Part shown: positions 24,554-33,545 of the stretch, in pieces
How the letters are laid out: each line of letters begins with the position of its first letter
Position numbering within the stretch: the first letter of the stretch is position 1
Assembly: GCA_021272165.1 (NCBI GenBank)
Contig: JAJSLK010000083.1
Coordinates: 1-64,000, forward strand
Reading direction: 5' to 3'
Source of the DNA: Methylacidiphilales bacterium
GTDB lineage: Bacteria > Verrucomicrobiota > Verrucomicrobiia > Methylacidiphilales > UBA1321
DNA: 64,000 nt
Made by a program: the position numbers and the translations under genes
The notes under the pieces: generated by a model
Databases searched by the model: none
Seen by the model: only the letters and a program-made list of their open reading frames with translations
Told to the model about the DNA's origin: nothing

Positions 24554-25018
24554 ATGGTAAAAATGGAGATGAAGACGAGCTCTTCAATTTTCGCGGCGAT
24601 GCTGACGGGACTTCTTTTGCTGATGGTTTCGGCCCGCGCTTCGACGCCGCATGTCTGGTACGTGACGAGTCCCGATTACGGGCAGACCTTTGCCTACGGC
24701 TCGGAACAAAGCCGGGCATGGGGCGTGCGCGGAACGGACAGGCATCTGGCGCTTTACCTGAATTACACGAACGATCCCTTTGTCGACCGGAACAATCCGC
24801 GGCAGTACGACAATTTCGTTTTCAATTTTCCGCAGATCACATTTGGGAGGGATGGGCACACTTTTTATTATCACACCCCGAAGGGCCGGTTGGCGCCGGT
24901 GGCCTCGCGACGGCCGGGGTTTCTGGGCATTGAAGAGATCAAGCTGCTGGACACAAGCAACCTGCTGATCAAGAAGCCGCACGGTTATGTAACGGTAATG
25001 TTGGAGATTTGGGGTTAA
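24554..25018 (+). CDS. Secreted protein of unknown function (paralogue of the gene at 23572)
   Basis: The 154-residue protein has a signal peptide (KTSSSIFAAMLTGLLLLMVSARAS). The mature part has VWYVTSPDYGQTFAYGSEQS, VFNFPQITFGRDGHTFYYHT and KKPHGYVTVMLEIWG. It shares the first and last blocks with the product of 23572. Starts at 24554, 24563 and 24569 all give a working signal peptide; 24554 is given. Transcription diverges from the small exported protein at 24519. Confidence 0.78.
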   Translation: MVKMEMKTSSSIFAAMLTGLLLLMVSARASTPHVWYVTSPDYGQTFAYGSEQSRAWGVRGTDRHLALYLNYTNDPFVDRNNPRQYDNFVFNFPQITFGRDGHTFYYHTPKGRLAPVASRRPGFLGIEEIKLLDTSNLLIKKPHGYVTVMLEIWG

Positions 25019-25102
25019 CAGATTAACGGAATTACGGCTGCGGAATGGAATCGAGTCGACATGTCTCTTTATGTGGCGCGGATAAAAGTCAATTGAGACA
25101 TA

Positions 25103-25132
25103 ATGACTCCTGTATTCAAGGGAAAATAGAAT
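25103..25132 (+). promoter_or_regulatory. Candidate promoter of the Hsp20 genes
   Basis: ATGACT (25103-25108) and TAGAAT (25127-25132) are separated by 18 bases. The -10 matches 5 of 6. A 7-bp inverted repeat (25111-25135) covers the spacer and -10 box. Confidence 0.4.
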
Positions 25133-25135
25133 ACA
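25111..25135. promoter_or_regulatory. Inverted repeat upstream of Hsp20, possible operator
   Basis: TGTATTC (25111-25117), 11 bases, GAATACA (25129-25135): a perfect 7-bp dyad. The layout recalls heat-shock operators such as CIRCE (9-base spacer) but the arms differ. Its overlap with the -10 box suits a repressor site. Confidence 0.45.
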
Positions 25136-25216
25136 AGTTATTGGAAATAAGCGATATAAGAATTCCGATGTTCTTGGCATCCATGATGCAGTGATGAAGG
25201 AAAGAAAGGATACACG

Positions 25217-25687
25217 ATGAAACTCATACGTTATCAAAACACACCCTTATACAACCCCATCTCGAGCTACACGAGCCTGCGCGATGAAATGGACCGTCTG
25301 TTCGACGTGGCCTTTCCGGCGCTAAGCTCATTGCAGCAGGAGAGCTTCTTCGGTGACTGGCAGAACGAATTCCCGATCGATCTTTATCAGGAGAAAGATG
25401 CGTTTATTGCCCGCGCCGAATTGCCCGGCTTCCGCAAGGAAGACATCAGCGTCGAGGTGGCCGACGGCATTCTGACCATTACGGGTCATGAAAAGTCGGA
25501 GACCAAGACGGACAAAAAAGAGAGCGCCGCGACGACTCGCGAACGCCAGGTCACCCGGTCGATCTCGCTGCCGGAATACCTGAAGCTGGATAACATCGGG
25601 GCCGTTTATCAGAACGGCGTATTGACGGTGACGCTGCCGAAGAGCGAGGAAGTGAAGCCGAGACAAATCGCCGTCGAGGTGAAATAA
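25217..25687 (+). CDS. Hsp20 small heat-shock protein, copy 1
   Basis: Small heat-shock proteins hold unfolding proteins in a refoldable state. The 156-residue protein has an N-terminal region with SLRDEMDRLFDVAFPAL and an alpha-crystallin domain from about 50 to 145 (FPIDLYQEKDAFIARAELPGFRKEDISVEV, GILTITGHEK, ISLPEYLKLDNIGAVYQNGVLTVTLPK). The C-terminal I-x-V anchor is IAVEVK. Its start is the only well placed ATG, with AAGGA-type purines upstream. A second Hsp20 gene follows after 29 bases, and a strong terminator closes the pair. Confidence 0.95.
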   Translation: MKLIRYQNTPLYNPISSYTSLRDEMDRLFDVAFPALSSLQQESFFGDWQNEFPIDLYQEKDAFIARAELPGFRKEDISVEVADGILTITGHEKSETKTDKKESAATTRERQVTRSISLPEYLKLDNIGAVYQNGVLTVTLPKSEEVKPRQIAVEVK

Positions 25688-25716
25688 CCCGTGACCCATC
25701 GAGGAAAGGAACAACC

Positions 25717-26100
25717 ATGAACAACCTATTGACCAAGAAAGAGACCAACGGCGCCGGGCAAACCACTCCGCGCCGGACCGTGGTTCCGCGCTATCAAGTG
25801 CGGGAGAACGTGGACGCCTTCGTCCTGACGGCGTGGTTACCGGGCGTGGATCGGACATCGTTGGAGACAACGGTGGATGGCGAGACGCTGACGGTGGCTG
25901 GAAGCCGGAACTTGACGGCTCCGGAGAGCTGGACGCCGGTCTACCGGGAAATCCCGCAGACCGATTACCGGCTCGAGTTCGAACTGGACCATCGCATCAA
26001 CCGCGACGGAGTCCGGGCCGAGTTGAGCCAGGGCGTGCTGACGCTGACGCTGCCCAAGGCCGAAGCGGTGAAGCCGCGCCGGATCGAAATCAAGGGCTAA
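25717..26100 (+). CDS. Hsp20 small heat-shock protein, copy 2
   Basis: The 127-residue protein has the alpha-crystallin fold (RYQVRENVDAFVLTAWLPGVDRTSLETTVDGETLTVAG, then DGVRAELSQGVLTLTLPKAEAVKPRRIEIKG, read in parts), with the terminal I-E-I anchor. The N-terminal arm is short and polar. Sequence identity with copy 1 is limited to the fold motifs. An AGGAAAGGAA purine run precedes the ATG. Two-gene Hsp20 operons often make mixed oligomers; that is inference here. Confidence 0.93.
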   Translation: MNNLLTKKETNGAGQTTPRRTVVPRYQVRENVDAFVLTAWLPGVDRTSLETTVDGETLTVAGSRNLTAPESWTPVYREIPQTDYRLEFELDHRINRDGVRAELSQGVLTLTLPKAEAVKPRRIEIKG

Positions 26101-26121
26101 ACTCCAAGGTAAGGTCTTGTT

Positions 26122-26160
26122 AATCAAGCGCCCGGTCGCAGGACCGGGCGCTTGATTTTT
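26122..26160 (+). terminator. Rho-independent terminator after the Hsp20 pair
   Basis: ATCAAGCGCCCGGTC (26123-26137) pairs perfectly with GACCGGGCGCTTGAT (26142-26156) around a GCAG loop; an A-T pair extends it. TTTT follows. Confidence 0.95.
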
Positions 26161-26218
26161 GGCGACAAGGGCGGAGGAATTTCATTTTCCTCACCGACCG
26201 ATCTGCTAGGTTGGCCGG

Positions 26219-27022
26219 GTGCGTCTCTTTCATGTTTTCCTGTTTCTCCTGCTTGGATTTGGGTTGGTTGCGGCCGAGGATTCATCTCCGTCCACGGCGC
26301 CGTTGAAGGCGCTGCCGGTCGATCCGGCTGATCTGAACCCGGTGCAGCTGCCGCAGGCGATTCCGGGCGGGGTGAACATCCATTGGTACGGACATGGCTT
26401 TATTTACCTGACTTCGTCAGTTGGCATCCGGGCGGCAATCGATCCCTTTGGCCCGCAGACGGTCCATTACCAATTCCCGACACATCTTTCGGCCGATATT
26501 GTCCTGATTACAAATGAATCGGAGGATCACTGCGCGGCGGACCAGATTTTTGGCGACCCGCTGATCTTCCGCAGTGTAATGGCGGTGGGGTTGAACCGGG
26601 CGAACGGAATCGAGTTCCACGGTGTTTCGTTGCAGAAGGATCCCTCGGGCCAGGGCGGCGCGAACACGGCATTTGTGCTGAAGTTCGACAACGTGACGTT
26701 CTGCTATCTGGGCCAGATCGCCCAGCCGCTGCTGGCGACGGAGAAGCAGCAGCTTGGGCATGTCGACGTGCTTTTTCTGCCGGTCGGCGTCACATCGATG
26801 TCGGTGGATGACCTGAACCAGGTGGCCAGGGACGTGGCGGCCTCGGTGATCGTTCCGGTCAATTACAAGACCGATCAGTCGGGTGATCTTCCCTTGCGTG
26901 GGTTGGACGAATATCTCGCCACTACAAAATTTCCGGTGCGGAAGGTATCGGCCAGCGAGATGGTGATCAGCCGCGGGATGCTGCCGAGCCAGCCGACTAT
27001 TTATGTGATGAAATCGCCATGA
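26219..27022 (+). CDS. Exported metallo-beta-lactamase-fold protein
   Basis: The 267-residue protein starts at a GTG with a signal peptide (RLFHVFLFLLLGFGLVAA). The mature part follows the UPF0173/UlaG-like MBL pattern: INIHWYGHGFIYLTS-like (VNIHWYGHGFIYL), IAAIDPFG-like (RAAIDPFGPQT), ADIVLITNESEDHCA, YLGQIAQPLL and VDVLFLPVGVTSMSVDDL. The usual HxHxDH metal motif is NESEDH: the first two histidines are gone but the Asp-His pair remains. Metal binding may be altered. It precedes purD with a 4-base overlap but is unlikely to share its function. Confidence 0.82.
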   Translation: MRLFHVFLFLLLGFGLVAAEDSSPSTAPLKALPVDPADLNPVQLPQAIPGGVNIHWYGHGFIYLTSSVGIRAAIDPFGPQTVHYQFPTHLSADIVLITNESEDHCAADQIFGDPLIFRSVMAVGLNRANGIEFHGVSLQKDPSGQGGANTAFVLKFDNVTFCYLGQIAQPLLATEKQQLGHVDVLFLPVGVTSMSVDDLNQVARDVAASVIVPVNYKTDQSGDLPLRGLDEYLATTKFPVRKVSASEMVISRGMLPSQPTIYVMKSP

Positions 27023-28287
27023 AGATTCTTTTGATTGGTTCCGGTGGGCGGGAACATGCGATTGCGTGGCGTTTGCGCCAGGACGATCCCAAGCTTCAGC
27101 TTTTTACGGCGCCGGGCAATGCGGGCACCGGGCAACTGGGCGTGAATCTCGACCTCGCGGCGACCGATCTCGACGGGCTGGTGGCCTGGGCGCAGAAGGA
27201 AAAACCTGACCTGACGGTGGTAGGGCCGGAAGCTCCGCTTTGTGCAGGAGTGGTGGACCGTTTCGAGAAGGCGGGTTTGCCGATCTTCGGGCCGAACGCG
27301 GCGGCGGCGCGGCTGGAGGGGAGCAAGGTTTTCACGAAGAACTTTCTGCTCAAGTACAATCTGCCGACGGCACCGGGGGCCGGCTTTAACGATTCGTCGT
27401 CGGCTTATCTTTATAGCCAGAAGCACACGACTTATCCGCAAGTCCTGAAGGCCGACGGGCTGGCCGCGGGGAAGGGCGTCATCATCGCCGGGTCGCCGCA
27501 CGAGGCGGCGCAGACCATCGACCGGATCATGGACCAGCGGATTTTCGGCGACGCGGGGCGGGCGATGGTGATCGAGGAATTTCTGCCGGGGCGGGAGATG
27601 TCGGTGCACGTGGTGACCGACGGCATTTCGCATTTCATCCTGCCGATTTCGCAGGACCACAAAAAACTCGGGGAAGGGGACACGGGGCCGAACACGGGCG
27701 GGATGGGTGCTTATGCCCCGGCGCCGTTCGCGACGGCGGACTTACTGGAACAGATCGGCGCGCAGGTGGTCGAGCCGGTGCTGGGGGCGTTCCGGAAGGA
27801 AGGAATCGATTTTCGCGGTATCCTTTACATCGGCCTGATCTGGACGAAGTCGGGGCCGAGCATTTTGGAATTCAACGTGCGCGGGGGCGACCCGGAAACG
27901 CAGGTATTGCTGCCATTGCTGGAAACGCCGCTGGTGGAGATTTTACAGGCCGTGCGGGAGCGGCGCCTGGGCAAGCTGAAGGTGAGCCTGAACACGAAGC
28001 GGGCCGTGACGGTGGTGCTGGCGGCGGGAGGGTATCCCGGAACGCCGGAGACGGGCGCGGTGATCGAGGGGCTCGATTTGGAGTTGCCGGGAACATGCGT
28101 TTTTCACGCCGGAACGAAGCAGGCGGGAAAGAAAGTGGTTTCGAGTGGGGGCCGCGTGTTGAGCGTGACGGCCTGGGCCGACGATCTGGCCAAGGCCCGG
28201 GAGCTGGCTTACCAGCGGGTGGCCAAAATTCATTTTGCGGGCAGCCAATACCGGCGCGATATTGCCGCGCGGTTGACCCTGGAATGA
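27019..28287 (+). CDS. purD: Phosphoribosylamine-glycine ligase
   Basis: PurD is the second enzyme of purine synthesis, joining phosphoribosylamine and glycine at the cost of ATP. The 422-residue protein starts MKILLIGSGGREHAIAWRL. The ATP-grasp region includes VLKADGLAAGKGVIIAGSP and the family signature FNVRGGDPETQVLLPLL. DKKLGEGDTGPNTGGMGAYAP-type motif (HKKLGEGDTGPNTGGMGAY) is present. The stop overlaps the next gene by 4 bases. Confidence 0.96.
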   Translation: MKILLIGSGGREHAIAWRLRQDDPKLQLFTAPGNAGTGQLGVNLDLAATDLDGLVAWAQKEKPDLTVVGPEAPLCAGVVDRFEKAGLPIFGPNAAAARLEGSKVFTKNFLLKYNLPTAPGAGFNDSSSAYLYSQKHTTYPQVLKADGLAAGKGVIIAGSPHEAAQTIDRIMDQRIFGDAGRAMVIEEFLPGREMSVHVVTDGISHFILPISQDHKKLGEGDTGPNTGGMGAYAPAPFATADLLEQIGAQVVEPVLGAFRKEGIDFRGILYIGLIWTKSGPSILEFNVRGGDPETQVLLPLLETPLVEILQAVRERRLGKLKVSLNTKRAVTVVLAAGGYPGTPETGAVIEGLDLELPGTCVFHAGTKQAGKKVVSSGGRVLSVTAWADDLAKARELAYQRVAKIHFAGSQYRRDIAARLTLE

Positions 28288-29369
28288 ACGTGACTGCGCG
28301 AATTCTTTCTCTTTTTCTTTTGGCGGGAACGGCCCTTGGCGCCGAGCCGGCGGTGACACCGTCCGAGGCCGGGAATGATCTCCTGAGCGAGGCGTTGCCG
28401 ATTCTCCAGGCCCATTATATCGACGGACAAAAGCTCGATGTGAAACCGGGTGATCGGCTGAGCGATCTGGCGGCACGATCGGAGGGGAAAATCACATTGG
28501 TTTCAACCGATCCCGTTGAAGAAAAACAGCCGATCCTGACCACGACGTTGCCGGATCACATTTTGTATTGGAGGCTGGCGTCATTCACACCGGAGAAGAG
28601 CTGGATTGATCTGGGCACGCAATTACAGCAGGCGGAGTCGAGCGCGGTAGGGATCATTCTTGATCTGCGCAGTAACGTCGCACCGGATGATTTTGCCGGC
28701 GCAGCGCAGGTGATGGATTTCTTCGCGCCCGCCGATAAGACATTTCAGAAATATTCCGCCCGGAATCCCGATGGTAGCGTGGGAGGAATCTTGATTCCCG
28801 ACCATCCTTTCCATCTGCCCATCGTGGTGCTGATCAACAATCAGACCGCCGGATCGGCCGAGGCGCTGGCCGCCTGCCTGAGAAACGACGGAGCGCTGGT
28901 CATGGGCCGCGCTTCGGCGGGAAAGGCAGCGGTCTTTGCAGAGGCAAAACTTTCGTCGGGCCAGGTGTTGCGGTACCTGACGGAGAACATCACATTAGGG
29001 GATGGCCAGCCGATGTGGCAGCACCCGGTGACGCCCGACATCAGCCTGACTGTGCACGACCAGATGGAAAAGGGGGCACTGGTGCTGATCGGGCATCATG
29101 GGATTCAGGATGTGATCCAGGAGTATCCGCAGCGTCACCGGATGAGCGAGGCGGCGCTGGTGCAGGGAGACGACCCGGAATGGGACGACTATCTGGCTTC
29201 GCTCAAAAAAAAGCCCTTTTTGCTCGCGCTGCCGACGATCCATGACGTGGTTTTGATCAGCGCACTCGACAGTTTGAAGGCGATCCGGCTTTCGCAGCAG
29301 CACGAAACCGCGCCAACCACGACCAGCAACCAGCCGGCAGGAGCGGTGCCAACCAGTAGTATGCAGTAG
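28284..29369 (+). CDS. Exported S41-type (C-terminal processing) peptidase-like protein
   Basis: The 361-residue protein has a signal peptide (NVTARILSLFLLAGTALGAE). A peptidase S41 core follows: WIDLGTQLQQAESSAVGIILDLRSN, then the nucleophile region VVLINNQTAGSAEALAACLR with Ser191, and the base region VMGRASAGKAAVF with Lys214. No PDZ domain is evident, and the N-terminal part is short, so it is simpler than CtpA. The ATG at 28284 overlaps the purD stop and is followed by the signal peptide, which rules out longer starts. The C-terminus ends in a serine/threonine-rich tail. Substrate unknown. Confidence 0.85.
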   Translation: MNVTARILSLFLLAGTALGAEPAVTPSEAGNDLLSEALPILQAHYIDGQKLDVKPGDRLSDLAARSEGKITLVSTDPVEEKQPILTTTLPDHILYWRLASFTPEKSWIDLGTQLQQAESSAVGIILDLRSNVAPDDFAGAAQVMDFFAPADKTFQKYSARNPDGSVGGILIPDHPFHLPIVVLINNQTAGSAEALAACLRNDGALVMGRASAGKAAVFAEAKLSSGQVLRYLTENITLGDGQPMWQHPVTPDISLTVHDQMEKGALVLIGHHGIQDVIQEYPQRHRMSEAALVQGDDPEWDDYLASLKKKPFLLALPTIHDVVLISALDSLKAIRLSQQHETAPTTTSNQPAGAVPTSSMQ

Positions 29370-29412
29370 TAAATCGATGAATCGTGGTCTATCCTGTTCA
29401 CTTTGACCCTGC

Positions 29413-31575
<2,163 letters not shown>

Positions 31576-31613
31576 GGCAGCGACGGTCCGAGACCGCCGT
31601 TTTCTTTGCATCC

Positions 31614-32006
31614 ATGCGAGGCCATCCGCTTCTTGTCCTTCTACTTCTCGCGATCCTTCTGCCCCTGGGCTGCTTTTTCTTCATGATCTGGCAGCCGCTT
31701 CCGAAGCCTCATAAGTATTATAATATCGAGACGGAAATCAGGTGGTCGAAGGGACCGGATATCGTGCTCAATGCGGAGAACATGGCGAAATTGAACCGAG
31801 AGGTTGCGGACCTGATCCAAAAGGAAGCGCCCGGTTCCCAGGCCCAATATTCGCTGGTTGCATTGGGGCCGCGACGGGTTGAAGTGCTTTACCTTAGTGA
31901 CGAGAAGCTGGCCATTTCGACATCGCTCCAGGAAGAGCTGAATGCCTTTATCCGGCGACGCATTGTCGAGCTGGCCTGGGAACAGGGGCAGGCCATCGGC
32001 AAATGA
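31614..32006 (+). CDS. Small membrane-anchored protein of unknown function
   Basis: The 130-residue protein has an N-terminal hydrophobic segment (PLLVLLLLAILLPLGCFFFMIW). A cysteine follows a small residue there, but the lipobox is poor, so a membrane anchor or uncleaved signal is more likely than a lipoprotein. The mature part has mixed strands and helices (NIETEIRWSKGPDIVLNAENMAKLNREVADLIQ, LYLSDEKLAI). No family recognised. It lies between the GlyA fusion and scpB, 38 and 71 bases away. Confidence 0.68.
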   Translation: MRGHPLLVLLLLAILLPLGCFFFMIWQPLPKPHKYYNIETEIRWSKGPDIVLNAENMAKLNREVADLIQKEAPGSQAQYSLVALGPRRVEVLYLSDEKLAISTSLQEELNAFIRRRIVELAWEQGQAIGK

Positions 32007-32077
32007 ACGGATGGGAATGAGTCTTTCAGGCTCACCCTGCTCTTGCCTTTTGACCCGGTTTTTTTGAAGATGATGGG

Positions 32078-32773
32078 ATGGACTTGACCCGAATTGTCGA
32101 ATCGTTGCTTTTCGCCACGGATCGGCCCCTGACCCCGAAGGCCTTGGCCCATGCGCTGCATGGCGCGGCCCGTTTTTCGCCCACGCCCGAAACCGCTCCG
32201 CACGAAAAAGTGACGGTGGGCGAGGTGGAAGCGGCCCTTGAGCAACTGCGGACGCGGCTGGATGAAGAAGGATCGAGCATGATGGTGCAGGGCGTCGCGG
32301 GTGGTTACCAACTGAAGACCCGGCCCGAGTATGCGATCTGGATCAATCGTCTTTTCGAGCAGCCGAAGGCGCCGCGGCTGAGCCAGCCGGCGCTGGAGAC
32401 GCTGGCGGTGGTTGCTTACCGGCAGCCGATCAGCCGCGCGGAGATCGAATCGGTCCGCGGTGTGGCGGTGGACGGCGTCGTGGCGACCCTGCTGGAGCGG
32501 AAGGTGATCCGCGTGGCGGGCCGGTCGGAACAGCCGGGCCGTCCGCTGCTCTATGAGACCACGCCGGTTTTCCTGGAGCTTTTCGGGTTGAAAAATCTTG
32601 ATGAACTTCCTAATGCCGATGAATTACGCCGGTTGCAGCCGGAACCGGAGCCCTCTCATGCCCCCCAACAACAGCAACTTGACGTCGGCCTGGTCACGGC
32701 AGATGCCGCTCCTGCGTCGGCAGGTGGACCGGATCGATCTGAGAATCCTGCGCCTGCTCCAGCAGCGGACTAA
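32078..32773 (+). CDS. scpB: Segregation and condensation protein B
   Basis: ScpB forms the SMC-ScpA-ScpB complex that compacts and separates chromosomes. The 231-residue protein has two winged-helix domains. The first has IVESLLFATDRPLTPKALA and GVAGGYQLKTRPEYAIWI; the second has LSQPALETLAVVAYRQPISRAEIESVRGV and VRGVAVDGVVATLLERKVIRVAGRSEQPGRPLLYETT (in parts). The last 45 residues are proline/alanine-rich and lie in DNA that also encodes the start of the chorismate mutase fusion in another frame. scpA is not in the window. Confidence 0.94.
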   Translation: MDLTRIVESLLFATDRPLTPKALAHALHGAARFSPTPETAPHEKVTVGEVEAALEQLRTRLDEEGSSMMVQGVAGGYQLKTRPEYAIWINRLFEQPKAPRLSQPALETLAVVAYRQPISRAEIESVRGVAVDGVVATLLERKVIRVAGRSEQPGRPLLYETTPVFLELFGLKNLDELPNADELRRLQPEPEPSHAPQQQQLDVGLVTADAAPASAGGPDRSENPAPAPAAD

Positions 32774-33545
32774 GCTTTCGGACCGGATCGGCCAGCTCAA
32801 ACGGCGGCACGGTGCGGTGATCTACGTTCCGGAACGGGAGCGGGAGCTGCTCGCGCACGCACGCCGTGTCAGCAAGGGCAAGCTGCCCGCGCGGGCTCTC
32901 GACGCGATCTATCGCGAAATTCTTTCCAGCTCCCGCGCGGCGCAGGGGCAGGCGCCGATCGGCCTGCTCCGTTCAAGCGCGGCGACGGTGCTGCCGGCAG
33001 GCCGATGGTGCTTCGGCGCCTGCGATGAATTCCTACCATTTACGAGTTGGACCGGAGTGGCAGCCGGTCTCGAAAAAGACTCGCTTGCCCTGGCCTTGCT
33101 CACCGGCGGCGACCTGAAAAATATTCTGCAAGCAACCCCGGCTCGACGCCGGTTTCTCAATCGCTTTGAGGTTATTGGCGATTTCCTGCCGGTTACGGAT
33201 CATCAGTCCGGCCTAATCGAAAGGATTTTCATTGTCACGCCACGAGCCAAGGGCACAGACGGCAACGCGAGCCGGCTGTTGATTTTAATCGAGTGCAAAT
33301 CCACGGTTAATGCGGTAAAAAGCTTGGCTAACTCCATGCCAAACCGACCCCTGCAAGCCGAACACCTGGCCCTTGGCTCCCGATCCGCCCGCGGCGGCCG
33401 GGGATTGTTGCTGGCCCGGCTGACGCTGGGGCAGGCCATGGAGGGTGTCGAGACGACAACCCGGCTACTGGCAGCGGGAAAATCGGCCGGTCTGGGGCTT
33501 CATATTCTTGGCGTTTATCCCGGTTCCGAGGATTATGACGGATAA
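32658..33545 (+). CDS. AroQ chorismate mutase fused to a degenerate prephenate-dehydratase/ACT-like region
   Basis: Residues about 15-95 form an AroQ chorismate mutase: LRRQVDRIDLRILRLLQQRTKLSDRIGQLKRRHG, VPERERELLAHA, ALDAIYREILSSSRAAQ, with the expected Arg, Lys, Glu and Gln contacts. It converts chorismate to prephenate. The remaining 200 residues match the layout of a PheA prephenate dehydratase plus ACT domain only at its edges: an ALLTGGDL loop, ERIFIVTP, and the end GLHILGVYPGSED, like PheA GSYP. The TRFxV catalytic motif of the dehydratase is not seen. An internal ATG at 32703 is an alternative start and would shorten the 116-base overlap with scpB. The stop overlaps the next ATG. Confidence 0.8.
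   Translation: MPPNNSNLTSAWSRQMPLLRRQVDRIDLRILRLLQQRTKLSDRIGQLKRRHGAVIYVPERERELLAHARRVSKGKLPARALDAIYREILSSSRAAQGQAPIGLLRSSAATVLPAGRWCFGACDEFLPFTSWTGVAAGLEKDSLALALLTGGDLKNILQATPARRRFLNRFEVIGDFLPVTDHQSGLIERIFIVTPRAKGTDGNASRLLILIECKSTVNAVKSLANSMPNRPLQAEHLALGSRSARGGRGLLLARLTLGQAMEGVETTTRLLAAGKSAGLGLHILGVYPGSEDYDG

Noticed and set aside
28095-28283. N-terminal extension of the S41 protein inside purD
   Set aside because: It would be out-of-frame purD sequence placed before a clear signal peptide; the ATG at 28284 overlapping the purD stop explains the gene better.
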